A stretch of DNA of 64,000 bases from RGIG426 sp045598965 (GTDB lineage: Bacteria; Bacillota; Clostridia; Oscillospirales; Acutalibacteraceae): contig JAZRVH010000033.1 of assembly GCA_045598965.1 (NCBI GenBank), positions 69,809 through 133,808 on the forward strand. Reading direction: 5' to 3'. Below, piece after piece: positions 17,402 to 26,387 of the stretch. Within the stretch, counting starts at the first letter, position 1; each line of letters starts with the position of its first letter. Made by a program: the position numbers and the translations under genes. Under the pieces are notes generated by a model. That model did not search any database. It was given only the letters and a program-made list of their open reading frames with translations, and was not told the origin of the DNA.

Positions 17402-19537
17402 ATGGATAAGTACATCGGAAAAAGACTGGACGGACGGTATGAAATCCGTGAGCTCATCGGCGTGGGCGGAATGGCTTACGTCTATTGTGCGTATGACTCG
17501 ATTGACGAACGGGAGGTTGCGGTCAAAATTCTTAAGGACGAATATTTGACCAACGAGGAATTTACCCGCCGTTTCAAGAACGAGTCGAAGGCAATTGCCA
17601 TTCTGTCTCACCCCAACATCGTGAAGGTGCTGGATGTGAGCTTCGGTGACCGCATTCAATATATCGTGATGGAGTATATCGACGGCATCTCTCTGAAAGA
17701 GTATATCGAACAGCAGAATGTGACTTGGCAAGAGGCCGTGTACTTTGTCCAGCAGATTTTACGTGCCTTACAGCACGCTCACGATAAGGGCATTGTTCAC
17801 CGGGATATCAAACCGCAGAACATTATGCTTTTGGCGGACGGTACCATTAAAGTGACCGACTTCGGCATTGCTCGCTTTTCTCGCACGGATGTGCGTACCG
17901 ATCATTCGAATAAAGCCATCGGCTCGGTACATTATATTAGCCCGGAGCAGGCACGTGGAGCCTTGACTGACGAAAAATCCGACATTTACTCTGTCGGTGT
18001 TATGCTCTATGAAATGCTGACCGGAACGCTTCCTTTCGAGGCGGATAATGCGGTGTCGGTGGCCATTATGCAGCTACAATCGCAGGCGAAAAAGCCCACC
18101 GAGATTAAACCGGATATCCCGGAGGGACTGGAAGAAATTACGATGAAGGCGATGCAAAAGACGCCGGAAAAACGCTATCAATCGGCGGCGGAAATGTTGC
18201 AGGATATCCAGGAATTCAAGCAAAACCCCAGCATTCACTTCGCCTACACCTACCTCACCGACGAGAATCCCACCCGTTATGTGGATGCAATTACGAGCAT
18301 TAAGGGCACTTCTCGTTCGTCGATAGCGGATGCCCAACCCATTGAAAAGAAAAAGTTTCTATTTTCCAAACAGTTCTGGTTTGCGGTTGCAGCAGGCGTT
18401 ATTCTGTTGACGCTTGTGATTCTCGGTATTGTCGCTATCAACAACAACTGGCTGTTTGGCGGTGGCGGCAAGGATACGCTTGTGGTTCCGAACTTCGTGG
18501 GCAAGGAATATCAAACGCTGTCTACCGATGAATTTAAGGAATTTGCCGATGTGACGCTGGAATATGAGTACAGCAACGAATACGACAAAGGCTTTGTTAT
18601 TACGCAAGACCCTACCGCCAACAAACACGTAAAAGCAAAAACGAAGGTACTGACACTTACTATCAGCAAAGGCCCTCTGGCGATTACGCTTCCGGATATT
18701 AACGGTACGCAGCCTGAGGCACAGATTATGTCCCGCTTGAAAGCGTTGGGACTTGAGGGTCAAAAAATTGAGGCTCCGTCGGACGATGTGGCGGTGGGCA
18801 ATGTCATCAAGCTGAAATGCGATGATAATCCTCCGGTGCGAGGGTCGGTTGTGTACGTCTATGTCAGCACCGGCGTGAAAGAACCGGATCCTGTCACGTT
18901 GGATGATGTGGTCGGTTCGCAAAAAGAGGATGCCGTCAAACGGCTGAAAGAGCAAGGTTTTATCGCTTCTGTGAAAGCGGAGAAAAACAGCGAAAAGCCC
19001 GCCGGAACGGTGTTGAGCCAAAGCCCCGAAGCGGGTGAGAGTTTGAAACCCGGTACGGAGATTTTGCTTACCGTCAGCTCTGGTTACCGTGATGTCCAAG
19101 TGGCACTGCCGCTTCCGGACGTGTCGTGTGCCATCGATTTGGCGGTGTATGTAGATGGTTCTTACAACGAGAACTATTCGGCGGAATTGAAAGGACTTTT
19201 GCCGTCCGATTTGGCAGTGAAAACGCTGACGTTTACCGAGGTTACCGGTAAAAAATACACCGTAGCGGTGCAAATTGCCGTTTCCGGCTCGGGAGACTAT
19301 TCTCCTTACTACAAGTACGAGATGGACCCGACCAGCGGAAAAGCAACTCTGAAAGAAAAACATTCCTTCAAGGAACCGGTGAAGACCACCGAGGCTCCGA
19401 AGACTACCGAGGCTCCGAAGACTACTGAGGCTCCGAAGACTACCGAGGCTCCGAAGACTACCGAGCCTCCGGTGGTGTCGACTCCGGAGAATTCGTCGCC
19501 TGACCAACCGGAACTCAGTGAGCCGGCGGAGGAATAA
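17402..19537 (+). CDS. prkC: PASTA-domain Ser/Thr protein kinase (PrkC/Stk1)
   Basis: Membrane kinase sensing muropeptides or lipid II. 711 residues. Kinase domain about 12-275 with the Gly loop GVGGMAYV, VAVKIL, HRDIKPQN near 132 and DFGIARF near 153; one membrane segment about 323-345; three PASTA domains about 359-562; a further beta-rich region to about 655; then a threonine/proline-rich tail built of five 6-residue units (TTEAPK-like) and an acidic end. The repeat tail is unusual for the family and reads as a flexible wall-spanning spacer. Follows its phosphatase; rsgA comes next after a terminator-like hairpin. Confidence 0.96.
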   Translation: MDKYIGKRLDGRYEIRELIGVGGMAYVYCAYDSIDEREVAVKILKDEYLTNEEFTRRFKNESKAIAILSHPNIVKVLDVSFGDRIQYIVMEYIDGISLKEYIEQQNVTWQEAVYFVQQILRALQHAHDKGIVHRDIKPQNIMLLADGTIKVTDFGIARFSRTDVRTDHSNKAIGSVHYISPEQARGALTDEKSDIYSVGVMLYEMLTGTLPFEADNAVSVAIMQLQSQAKKPTEIKPDIPEGLEEITMKAMQKTPEKRYQSAAEMLQDIQEFKQNPSIHFAYTYLTDENPTRYVDAITSIKGTSRSSIADAQPIEKKKFLFSKQFWFAVAAGVILLTLVILGIVAINNNWLFGGGGKDTLVVPNFVGKEYQTLSTDEFKEFADVTLEYEYSNEYDKGFVITQDPTANKHVKAKTKVLTLTISKGPLAITLPDINGTQPEAQIMSRLKALGLEGQKIEAPSDDVAVGNVIKLKCDDNPPVRGSVVYVYVSTGVKEPDPVTLDDVVGSQKEDAVKRLKEQGFIASVKAEKNSEKPAGTVLSQSPEAGESLKPGTEILLTVSSGYRDVQVALPLPDVSCAIDLAVYVDGSYNENYSAELKGLLPSDLAVKTLTFTEVTGKKYTVAVQIAVSGSGDYSPYYKYEMDPTSGKATLKEKHSFKEPVKTTEAPKTTEAPKTTEAPKTTEAPKTTEPPVVSTPENSSPDQPELSEPAEE
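19385..19471 (+). repeat. 18-bp tandem repeat in the 3' end of prkC
   Basis: Five copies (last one partial, 15 bases) of the unit ACTACCGAGGCTCCGAAG, with single-base changes between copies, encoding TTEAPK units. Such near-identical short repeats can gain or lose copies. Confidence 0.95.
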
Positions 19538-19547
19538 TCCGAAAACG

Positions 19548-19586
19548 AAAGCCGTGTATGAGCCTTTGCTCGGTACGGCTTTTGTT
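19548..19586 (+). terminator. Probable intrinsic terminator or attenuator between prkC and rsgA
   Basis: Stem AAAGCCGT / ACGGCTTT with an inner GAGC/GCTC stem after a small internal loop, followed by TTTTGTTG. Imperfect, so partial termination is likely. Confidence 0.55.
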
Positions 19587-19619
19587 GCACCGTGACGGCA
19601 GATAATATAAGGAGAGTCT

Positions 19620-20492
19620 ATGGACAAAAACGGAAGAGTATTGGGCGTGCTCGGCGGGTTTTATACCGTAAAAACTGAGGATGGAACCGTGGAGTGTCGT
19701 GGACGTGGTGCTCTGCGTCGACAAGGGATTTCCCCGCTCGCCGGCGATATGGTTCGTGTGTCGGTTCAGCCGGATGGCACCGGTGCCATCGAGGAATTGT
19801 TGTCCCGCAAAAACGCTCTGCGTCGTCCGCCGGTTGCCAATGTGGACCGTCTTGTTTTGGTGGTGTCGGTCACTGACCCCGTTCCTAATTTGCCCGTTTT
19901 GGACGGGATGATTGCTCTTGCAGAGGAACAGGAAATTGAGCCGATCATCGTGCTGAACAAGTCCGATTTGGAGGATGCAACGTCGCTGCACACGCTGTAT
20001 GAGACTGCCGGCTTTTTGACCTTTACCGTCTCAGCGGAAACGGGAGACGGGGTGGAGGAGCTGAAAGAAGCTCTCAAAGGGAATATTTGTGTGTTTTCCG
20101 GCAACAGCGGTGTGGGGAAATCGTCGCTTCTTAACCGCTTAGACCCACGGTTGGGACTTTCCACCGGCGAAACAAGCCAAAAGCTGGGACGGGGACGTCA
20201 CACCACCCGTGCAACCGTTCTGTATGAACGGGAGGATGGCGGCTTTTTTGCGGATACGCCCGGCTTTTCCTCGTTGGAACTTCTGAAGCTTACGGATGTG
20301 AGCCCTGAAAATCTGCCGTTTTGTTTTCGTGAATTCTTGCCTTATTTGGGCAAATGTAAATTCGCATCCTGCCGCCACGTCTCCGAAAAGGGATGTGCGG
20401 TATGTGAGGCGGTTGCCGCCGGGGAAATTGCTTCCTCCCGACACCAAAGCTACTGTGCAATGCTAAAAGAAATTGATGTGGAAAAATACTGA
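19620..20492 (+). CDS. rsgA: Small ribosomal subunit biogenesis GTPase RsgA
   Basis: Circularly permuted GTPase that checks the 30S decoding centre. 290 residues. OB-fold N-terminus (GRGALRRQGISPLAGD), G4 NKSD before G1 GNSGVGKSSLLN (the permuted order), G3 DTPGF, and a zinc site CKFASCRHVSEKGCAVC at the C-terminus. Usually followed by rpe and thiN in this cluster; here trkA follows instead. Confidence 0.96.
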   Translation: MDKNGRVLGVLGGFYTVKTEDGTVECRGRGALRRQGISPLAGDMVRVSVQPDGTGAIEELLSRKNALRRPPVANVDRLVLVVSVTDPVPNLPVLDGMIALAEEQEIEPIIVLNKSDLEDATSLHTLYETAGFLTFTVSAETGDGVEELKEALKGNICVFSGNSGVGKSSLLNRLDPRLGLSTGETSQKLGRGRHTTRATVLYEREDGGFFADTPGFSSLELLKLTDVSPENLPFCFREFLPYLGKCKFASCRHVSEKGCAVCEAVAAGEIASSRHQSYCAMLKEIDVEKY

Positions 20493-20531
20493 ACAAATCC
20501 TGATTCCGAAAGAAATTGAGGTGTTTTTGCT

Positions 20532-21887
20532 ATGAAAATCGTGATTATCGGTAACGGAAAGCTGGGATACTCTCTGGCCGACCAGTTGGTGGACGAGGGA
20601 CACGATATTGTGATTATCGACAACAACGAGACCGTTATCAACATTACCCGTAACGCATTGGATGTTTCCTGTATTCACGGAAACGGTATCAACCAAGAAG
20701 TGCAAGAGCAGGCGGGTGTTCCGACGTCAGATTTGGTTATCGCCGTCACTTCCACCGACGAGCAAAACATCTTGTGCTGTCTGCTTGCAAAAAAATTGGG
20801 GGCAAAACACACCATCGCCCGTGTTCGTGAGCCGGATTATGCCAAAAGCGTTATGACGCTTCGTGATGAGCTGAACCTAAGTCTTGCGATTAACCCGGAA
20901 CGTGAGGCGGCAACGGATATTTCCCGTATTCTCCGTTTCCCGTCGGCAATGAAAGTGGACTTTTTTGCCAAAGGACGTATTGAAATTGTGGAGCTCAAAC
21001 TTCCGGCAGATAGCCCGATTATCGGACATCCGCTGTACAAGCTCTCGGATATTTTTAAGGCAAAGATTTTGATTTGTGCGGTTCAGCGTGACAACGAGGT
21101 GATTATCCCGAACGGCGATTTTGTGCCGCAGGAGGGGGATCGCATCAGCTTGACGGCGGCTCCGAACGAAATCTCTTTGCTGTTCCGTACGCTGGGTCTC
21201 ACCAGCACCAAAACCCGTACGGCAATGATTGTCGGCGGTGGAAAAATCGCCTACTACCTCGTTCGTGAGCTGTTGGAGGCGGGCATTCGTGTGAAAGTGC
21301 TCGATCGTGATGAAAAGCGGTGTGCTCTGCTTGCGGACCGCTATCCGAAAGCTACCGTACTTTGCGGTGACGGCACCGACCGTGAAACGCTGAAAGAGGA
21401 AGGTGCCGAAGAGGTGGATGCCCTGGTGGCATTGACCGGTCTTGACGAGGAAAACGTGGTCATTTCGATGTATGCCGGTGCCTGCAAGGTGCCGAAGGTT
21501 ATCACCAAGGTTAACCATATCTCCTTCGGTGAAGTGCTGTCCAAAGCGGGTATTGAATGCGTGATTACGCCGCATACCATTGCCGCTGACCGTATTGTAC
21601 GCTATGTGCGTGCAATGCAAAGCTCCTCCGGCGGCAGTATGTTGGCTTTGTCCAAGATTGTCGGCGGCAAAGTGGAAGCCATTGAGTTTATGGTAAATAC
21701 GTCGTTTAAGGGTATGGGTGTTCCGCTGAAAAAATTAAAGCTGAAAAAAGATTTGCTGGTTGTCAGCATTGTTCGCAACGGCAAAATCCTGTATCCCACC
21801 GGCGAAGATTTCATCCAAACCGACGACCGAGTAGTTGTCGTTACCGCTGCCGTGCACATGGATGAACTGAACGACATTTTGGCGTAA
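20532..21887 (+). CDS. trkA: Trk system K+ uptake regulator TrkA
   Basis: Cytosolic NAD(H)-binding gating ring for a TrkH/KtrB-type channel. 451 residues with two RCK_N/RCK_C halves: Rossmann motifs GNGKLGYSLA near residue 7 and GGGKIAYYLV near 235, each followed by an acidic D at the end of strand 2 (VIIDNN, VLDRDE). No trkH is in the window, so the channel gene is elsewhere. Ends just before a strong terminator that closes the whole yicC-trkA cluster. Confidence 0.93.
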   Translation: MKIVIIGNGKLGYSLADQLVDEGHDIVIIDNNETVINITRNALDVSCIHGNGINQEVQEQAGVPTSDLVIAVTSTDEQNILCCLLAKKLGAKHTIARVREPDYAKSVMTLRDELNLSLAINPEREAATDISRILRFPSAMKVDFFAKGRIEIVELKLPADSPIIGHPLYKLSDIFKAKILICAVQRDNEVIIPNGDFVPQEGDRISLTAAPNEISLLFRTLGLTSTKTRTAMIVGGGKIAYYLVRELLEAGIRVKVLDRDEKRCALLADRYPKATVLCGDGTDRETLKEEGAEEVDALVALTGLDEENVVISMYAGACKVPKVITKVNHISFGEVLSKAGIECVITPHTIAADRIVRYVRAMQSSSGGSMLALSKIVGGKVEAIEFMVNTSFKGMGVPLKKLKLKKDLLVVSIVRNGKILYPTGEDFIQTDDRVVVVTAAVHMDELNDILA

Positions 21888-21908
21888 TAACTTACGTGTT
21901 AAAAGAAG

Positions 21909-21952
21909 AGCACCGACAAGGGTGGCACAAGCCCCGTGTCGGTGCTTTTTTC
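21909..21952 (+). terminator. Intrinsic terminator after trkA
   Basis: 10-bp stem AGCACCGACA / TGTCGGTGCT with an 18-base loop that can pair further, followed by six T. Confidence 0.85.
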
Positions 21953-22034
21953 ACGTCTTTTCGTTGAATGGCATACACTGATAACGACGAGAGGGACGGG
22001 CGTGGAGGGATTTTGTCGGAAAGGGGCGAATGAA

Positions 22035-22319
22035 ATGAGCACCGTGATATTTTTTATTATGGTGGGTGTGCTTTCGATATACGGATTGTGTGAGGGGATT
22101 GTGCGGTTTGTGGCTTGGCTGTGGATTCCCCGTGATATGAAAGCGGTTACGTTTATTCGCTGTGAAGATGCGGATGCTCTCACCCCGTTTGTGGAGGAGC
22201 TGTGGCAAGAAAAAGAGGGACATCCGGTGCGGTTTTGGAGCAAAGAGAAACCGTGTGAGGATACGCAGAGAATTTCTTTGTCGAACGTGGAGGAAATCTT
22301 GCTTTTTTTGTCTGAATAG
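22035..22319 (+). CDS. Small single-pass membrane protein of unknown function
   Basis: 94 residues from ATG 22035, which has AAGGGGCG about 7 bases upstream. One or two N-terminal membrane segments (STVIFFIMVGVLSIYGLCEGIVRFVAWLW), then a soluble 65-residue part that resembles an alpha/beta domain (VTFIRCEDADALTPFVEELWQEKE). I do not recognise it. It lies between a terminator and the promoter of recD2, so it is probably expressed alone; coding potential rests on the ribosome site, the stop position and composition like the neighbours. Confidence 0.65.
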   Translation: MSTVIFFIMVGVLSIYGLCEGIVRFVAWLWIPRDMKAVTFIRCEDADALTPFVEELWQEKEGHPVRFWSKEKPCEDTQRISLSNVEEILLFLSE

Positions 22320-22327
22320 AGTATACT
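22299..22327 (+). promoter_or_regulatory. Promoter of recD2
   Basis: TTGCTT (22299-22304), 17 bases, TATACT (22322-22327); overlaps the end of the preceding small gene. Confidence 0.6.
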
Positions 22328-22356
22328 ATACCTATCTGTGACAAAAAGGGCGGAGA

Positions 22357-24582
22357 ATGATGAGCGACAAAGAACAGCAGGAGCTTGTCGGCACGGTAGA
22401 GCGTGTGGTATTTCGCAACCCGGATAATGGGTGGACTGTGCTGGAAGCGTCTGACGGAGAACAACTGCATACGGTTGTCGGCGTTCTGCCGCAGGTGTCG
22501 GTCGGCGAAGAAATTCGTGCACGAGGCACCTTTATCGAACACGCTACTTTTGGCGTTCAGTTTAAGGCTGAGCAATGCGAGCGGCGGCTTCCGACTGACG
22601 CTTCTGCAATTTTACGTTACTTAAGCTCCGGTGCCGTTAAAGGAATCGGGCCGGGCCGTGCATTAAAAATCGTTCGCAAGTTCGGAGACGATACACTGCG
22701 AATTTTACAAGAGGAGTCGTCACGACTTGCGGAAATTTCCGGAATCTCCGCAGCGGCAGCAAGACAGATGGGTGAGGCGTTTGCCGAGCAATTCGGTTTG
22801 CGTGAAGCGATGCTTGTGCTTTCGGAATTCGGGCTTTCCCCGACGGAGTGTATTCGTTGCTATAAAAAGTGGGGTGCGGCGGCGGTTGATCGCCTGCGTG
22901 AAAACCCGTATATTTTGTGCGAAAGCGGTATGGGTATTTCCTTTGACCGTGTGGATGCGTACTGCGAGGAACGTCAATTTGCGGCGGACGACCCACGCCG
23001 TTGTGCGGCGGCGGTTACCCACGTATTGCGTCACAACACGCATAACGGACACACCTGCTTGCCTTGCGACAAGCTGTGTGAAGTGACGGCGGGGTTGTTA
23101 CAAATTCCTCTCGATGTGGTGGTAGATGCACTGAACGCTCTTGTTAATCGTGGGAAAATCGTGGTATCCACCCTGCGTGGACAAGCCTTTGCATTTTTAC
23201 CGGAGCTGTTTGTCGAGGAGAAATTTATCGCCAAGGATATTCGCCGTCGGGCAGAGGATTCTCCCTCGTATGTCGGCGATGTGGACCGACTGGTGGAAGC
23301 GGTGGAGCGTGCGGATAAAATCGTGTATGAAAACGAGCAACGGGAAGCCATTGAAACAGCGTTGCAACGCCAAATCTTGGTGTTGACCGGTGGTCCCGGA
23401 ACGGGTAAAACTACGACGCTTAAAGCGATTTTAACGGTGCTGGAGGCACAAGGCGAGACGGTGCTGTTGGCGGCACCTACCGGACGTGCCGCCAAACGAA
23501 TGAGTGAGCTTACCGGTCGTGATGCCAAAACCATTCACCGCCTTTTAGAGGTGCAATGGACTACCGACGATTTACCCACCTTTGCTCGGGATGAGCTTAA
23601 CCCGCTCGATGCAAACACCGTGATTGTCGATGAGATGTCTATGGTGGATGTGTCGCTGTTTTCCTCGCTTTTGCGGGCGTTAAAGCCTCGGTGCCGTCTG
23701 GTGCTTGTCGGGGATTCTCATCAGCTTCCTGCTATCGGTGCGGGCAATGTGCTCGGAGATTTGATACAAAGCGGCATTGTGCCGGCAGTGGAGTTAAAAC
23801 GGGTGTTTCGGCAGGCGATGGAAAGCCACATTGTCCAAAATGCCCACCGTATTGTGGCGGGAATGGCACCGCTTTCCGGTGATAAGAATGCGGACTTTTT
23901 CTTTATGAAACGGGATAGTGCCGCCGCTGTTTGCCATGCGGTGGTGGATTTGTGTAGCCGCCGTTTGCCCGAAAAATACGGCGAGGATATCTTTGAGGGA
24001 ATCCAAGTGCTGGTTCCCGGAAGAAAGGGCAGAGTGGGCACGGAGGAGCTTAACCGTGCGTTACAGGAAAAATGTAACCCGCCCTCGGCGACCAAAGCGG
24101 AATTCCAATCCGGATTTCGGATGTTTCGTGTGGGCGACAAGGTGATGCAAACTCGCAACAACTACGATTTGTCGTGGACGAAAACGGATGGAACGGTAGG
24201 TGCCGGTGTATTTAACGGAGACATCGGTGTGCTGACCGCTGTGGACCGACGGGACGATTGCCTGACGGTTCAATTTGACGACGAACGAGTGGTCACCTAT
24301 CTGCGTTCTGACGCAGAGGATTTGGAGCTTGCCTACGCAACCACAGTACATAAAAGTCAGGGTAATGAATTTGATATTGTGGTTTTACCGCTGTTTGAGG
24401 TGCCACAGCCTTTGTGTTACCGTCATCTGTTGTATACCGCCGTTACAAGGGCGAAAAACTTATTGGTTATTGTCGGTGACGACGAGACGTTATGGCGTAT
24501 GATTGAAAACGACCGTAAAACCCTGCGGTATAGTGCCCTTCGGGAGTTTTTGACCGCCCGTGATGAGGATGGTGCGGTATGA
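22357..24582 (+). CDS. recD2: RecD2-type ATP-dependent DNA helicase
   Basis: 5'-3' SF1B helicase acting without RecBC. 741 residues: N-terminal OB/helix-hairpin-helix region (GIGPGRALKIV, ISGISAAAARQMGE) typical of RecD2, Walker A GGPGTGKTTTL near residue 347, DEMSMVD motif II, GDSHQLPAIG motif III, and the C-terminal TVHKSQGNEFD and YTAVTRAKNLL motifs. Two tandem ATGs (22357, 22360) follow GGGCGGAG; the second is better spaced. Overlaps comF by 4 bases. Confidence 0.94.
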   Translation: MMSDKEQQELVGTVERVVFRNPDNGWTVLEASDGEQLHTVVGVLPQVSVGEEIRARGTFIEHATFGVQFKAEQCERRLPTDASAILRYLSSGAVKGIGPGRALKIVRKFGDDTLRILQEESSRLAEISGISAAAARQMGEAFAEQFGLREAMLVLSEFGLSPTECIRCYKKWGAAAVDRLRENPYILCESGMGISFDRVDAYCEERQFAADDPRRCAAAVTHVLRHNTHNGHTCLPCDKLCEVTAGLLQIPLDVVVDALNALVNRGKIVVSTLRGQAFAFLPELFVEEKFIAKDIRRRAEDSPSYVGDVDRLVEAVERADKIVYENEQREAIETALQRQILVLTGGPGTGKTTTLKAILTVLEAQGETVLLAAPTGRAAKRMSELTGRDAKTIHRLLEVQWTTDDLPTFARDELNPLDANTVIVDEMSMVDVSLFSSLLRALKPRCRLVLVGDSHQLPAIGAGNVLGDLIQSGIVPAVELKRVFRQAMESHIVQNAHRIVAGMAPLSGDKNADFFFMKRDSAAAVCHAVVDLCSRRLPEKYGEDIFEGIQVLVPGRKGRVGTEELNRALQEKCNPPSATKAEFQSGFRMFRVGDKVMQTRNNYDLSWTKTDGTVGAGVFNGDIGVLTAVDRRDDCLTVQFDDERVVTYLRSDAEDLELAYATTVHKSQGNEFDIVVLPLFEVPQPLCYRHLLYTAVTRAKNLLVIVGDDETLWRMIENDRKTLRYSALREFLTARDEDGAV

Positions 24583-25292
24583 AAAAGCTGTCATTTTTAC
24601 GGCGACTTGCGGCGGTATTCTTTCCCGAACGCTGTGCTTTCTGCGATACGGTGGTAAATGCCGGTGTGTCGGTCTGCGAAAAATGCAACGAGAGTTTGCC
24701 TCGTCAAGAACGTCCGCTGTGTCACCGATGCGGTCTTTCCAAGTCCCATTGTACGTGCAAAAGCACTGCCACCGTACTGGATGCGGTGTGTGCTCCTTTT
24801 CGCTATGAGGGTGTTGTTAAACGTGGGATTTTGAGGTTTAAGGATAAGGGTACAAGTCTTGTTGCCGCTCACTATGGAAACGAAATTGCCGAAACTGTAC
24901 GGCAGGAGTTTGAGAATGTTTCGTTTGATGCGGTGACATTTGTACCGATGGAAAAAGCAGACCTCAACAAACGGGAATATAACCAAAGCGAATGGCTCGC
25001 AAACGAGGTGGCAAAACGGCTTTCGTTGCCGGTGGAACCGACACTCCAAAAGGTGTTTTCCACCAAACCGCAAAAGGAGGTTCCCGCCGCAAAGAGAGAG
25101 GGAAACCTCCGTGGTGCACTGGATTGTTTTGAAAACGTGGATGTTGCGGACAAGTGCATTTTAGTGGTGGACGATGTGTGTACCACCGGGGCAACGTTGC
25201 GGGAATGTGCGTTGATTTTGAAGATTTACGGGGCACGTGCCGTTTACGGTGCAACCCTTGCCAAAACCCGATTAGAGAGGGGAGATTCCTAA
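24579..25292 (+). CDS. ComF family amidophosphoribosyltransferase-like protein
   Basis: 237 residues. N-terminal zinc-finger-like cysteines (CAFCDTVV, CEKC, CHRCGLSKSHCTC) followed by a PRTase-fold domain with the PRPP loop CILVVDDVCTTGATLRECA near residue 190. ComF proteins aid DNA uptake in competent bacteria but are also kept in non-competent ones. ATG overlaps the recD2 stop (ATGA), and the stop codon abuts the next ATG directly, so recD2, comF and the MreB-like gene are one operon. Confidence 0.92.
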   Translation: MKKLSFLRRLAAVFFPERCAFCDTVVNAGVSVCEKCNESLPRQERPLCHRCGLSKSHCTCKSTATVLDAVCAPFRYEGVVKRGILRFKDKGTSLVAAHYGNEIAETVRQEFENVSFDAVTFVPMEKADLNKREYNQSEWLANEVAKRLSLPVEPTLQKVFSTKPQKEVPAAKREGNLRGALDCFENVDVADKCILVVDDVCTTGATLRECALILKIYGARAVYGATLAKTRLERGDS

Positions 25293-26327
25293 ATGGCAGG
25301 AACAAACTTAGGTATTGATCTCGGCACCTCAAAGGTGTCGATTTACCGTGAAGGTGCAGGGCTTGTGTTGTGCGAGCCATCCGTCATTGCGGTGGAAAAA
25401 CGAACCGGTCGAGTGATTGCCGTCGGGCAGGAGGCTTACGATATGATTGAGCGTGAGCCGCCTACTATTCAGGTGGTGCGACCCATGCGAAAAGGCGTGG
25501 TTTCCGACTATGACAACGTAGAAAAAATGTTACGTGCCTTTGTTAATCAGGTGTGTGCATTTAAGGTGTTTAAGCCCCGTGCCGCCATATCGGTTCCCGC
25601 TGCGGTTACCGAGGTTGAGGAACGCTCGGTGGTTCAGGCGGCAACGGCAGTAGGTATTCGCCGTGTGGCACTTGTTGAGGAGTATATTGCGGCGGCGTTC
25701 GGTGCCGGTCTTTCGGTTGAGGAGCCAATAGGCTGTATGATTGTGGATATCGGTGCCGGCACGACCGACGTGGGCGTATTGTCTATGGGAAGTGTGGCGT
25801 CCGCTAAATCCGTAAAAGTGGCGGGCGACGATATGGATGAAGCCATTGTCCGTATGGTACGTAACCGATACAATCACGTAATCGGACTGAAAACCGCCGA
25901 GGAAATCAAATGCACGATTGGCGGCGTGTTGCCTCGTGAGGGAACGATGGATGTGCGTGGACGAGATGCCATTTCCGGACTTCCGTGTATCAAAGCGGTT
26001 GCCGCTTCGGATGTTTTTGATGTGATTTCCGAGCCGTTTTCCATCATCCTTTCGACTATTCAATCGGTGCTGGAGGAGACGCCGCCGGAAATGGCGGGAG
26101 ATGTGATGGCGAACGGCATTACCCTTTCGGGCGGCTGTGCCAATTTGTATGGATTGGAAAAACGGCTTTCCAATGAACTGGGAGTCGAGTGCCGTATTGC
26201 GGATCATCCGGCGGATTGCGTGGCGTTGGGTGCAGGACGAGCCATCCGTTCTAAAAACGCTTCCACCGAAAATGTGTATGACGTTAATCTCTTTTCCTAC
26301 GACCGGTCGGACTGGGTACAAAGTTGA
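25293..26327 (+). CDS. mreB: MreB/Mbl-family rod shape-determining protein
   Basis: Bacterial actin that guides lateral wall synthesis. 344 residues. Seen: phosphate loop 1 GIDLGTSKVSIY, IVDIGAGTTDVGVLS, the EEYIAAAFGAG block and adenosine motif LSGGCANLYGLEKRL. It stands alone rather than with mreCD, so it may be a second paralogue (Mbl- or MreBH-like). The ATG follows the comF stop with no spacer; AGAGGGGAG inside comF serves as ribosome site. Its stop lies in the -35 of the next promoter. Confidence 0.92.
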   Translation: MAGTNLGIDLGTSKVSIYREGAGLVLCEPSVIAVEKRTGRVIAVGQEAYDMIEREPPTIQVVRPMRKGVVSDYDNVEKMLRAFVNQVCAFKVFKPRAAISVPAAVTEVEERSVVQAATAVGIRRVALVEEYIAAAFGAGLSVEEPIGCMIVDIGAGTTDVGVLSMGSVASAKSVKVAGDDMDEAIVRMVRNRYNHVIGLKTAEEIKCTIGGVLPREGTMDVRGRDAISGLPCIKAVAASDVFDVISEPFSIILSTIQSVLEETPPEMAGDVMANGITLSGGCANLYGLEKRLSNELGVECRIADHPADCVALGAGRAIRSKNASTENVYDVNLFSYDRSDWVQS

Positions 26328-26353
26328 CAGTATGAGCGGTTTATGCTATAATT
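26324..26353 (+). promoter_or_regulatory. Promoter of the zinc-ribbon/TPM gene pair
   Basis: TTGACA (26324-26329), 18 bases, TATAAT (26348-26353). The stop codon of the MreB-like gene (26325-26327) falls inside the -35. Confidence 0.75.
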
Positions 26354-26387
26354 TGTGAGTTAGGTCCCGATAAAAGGAGGAATTCCG

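Noticed and set aside
19548..19586. Regulatory leader of rsgA
   Set aside because: The hairpin reads better as an imperfect terminator after prkC; no alternative pairing or sequestered ribosome site was found.
18359..19627. A 422-codon minus-strand frame opposite prkC
   Set aside because: Arg/His/Phe-rich composition typical of antisense translation of a coding strand; the repeat tail makes it long.
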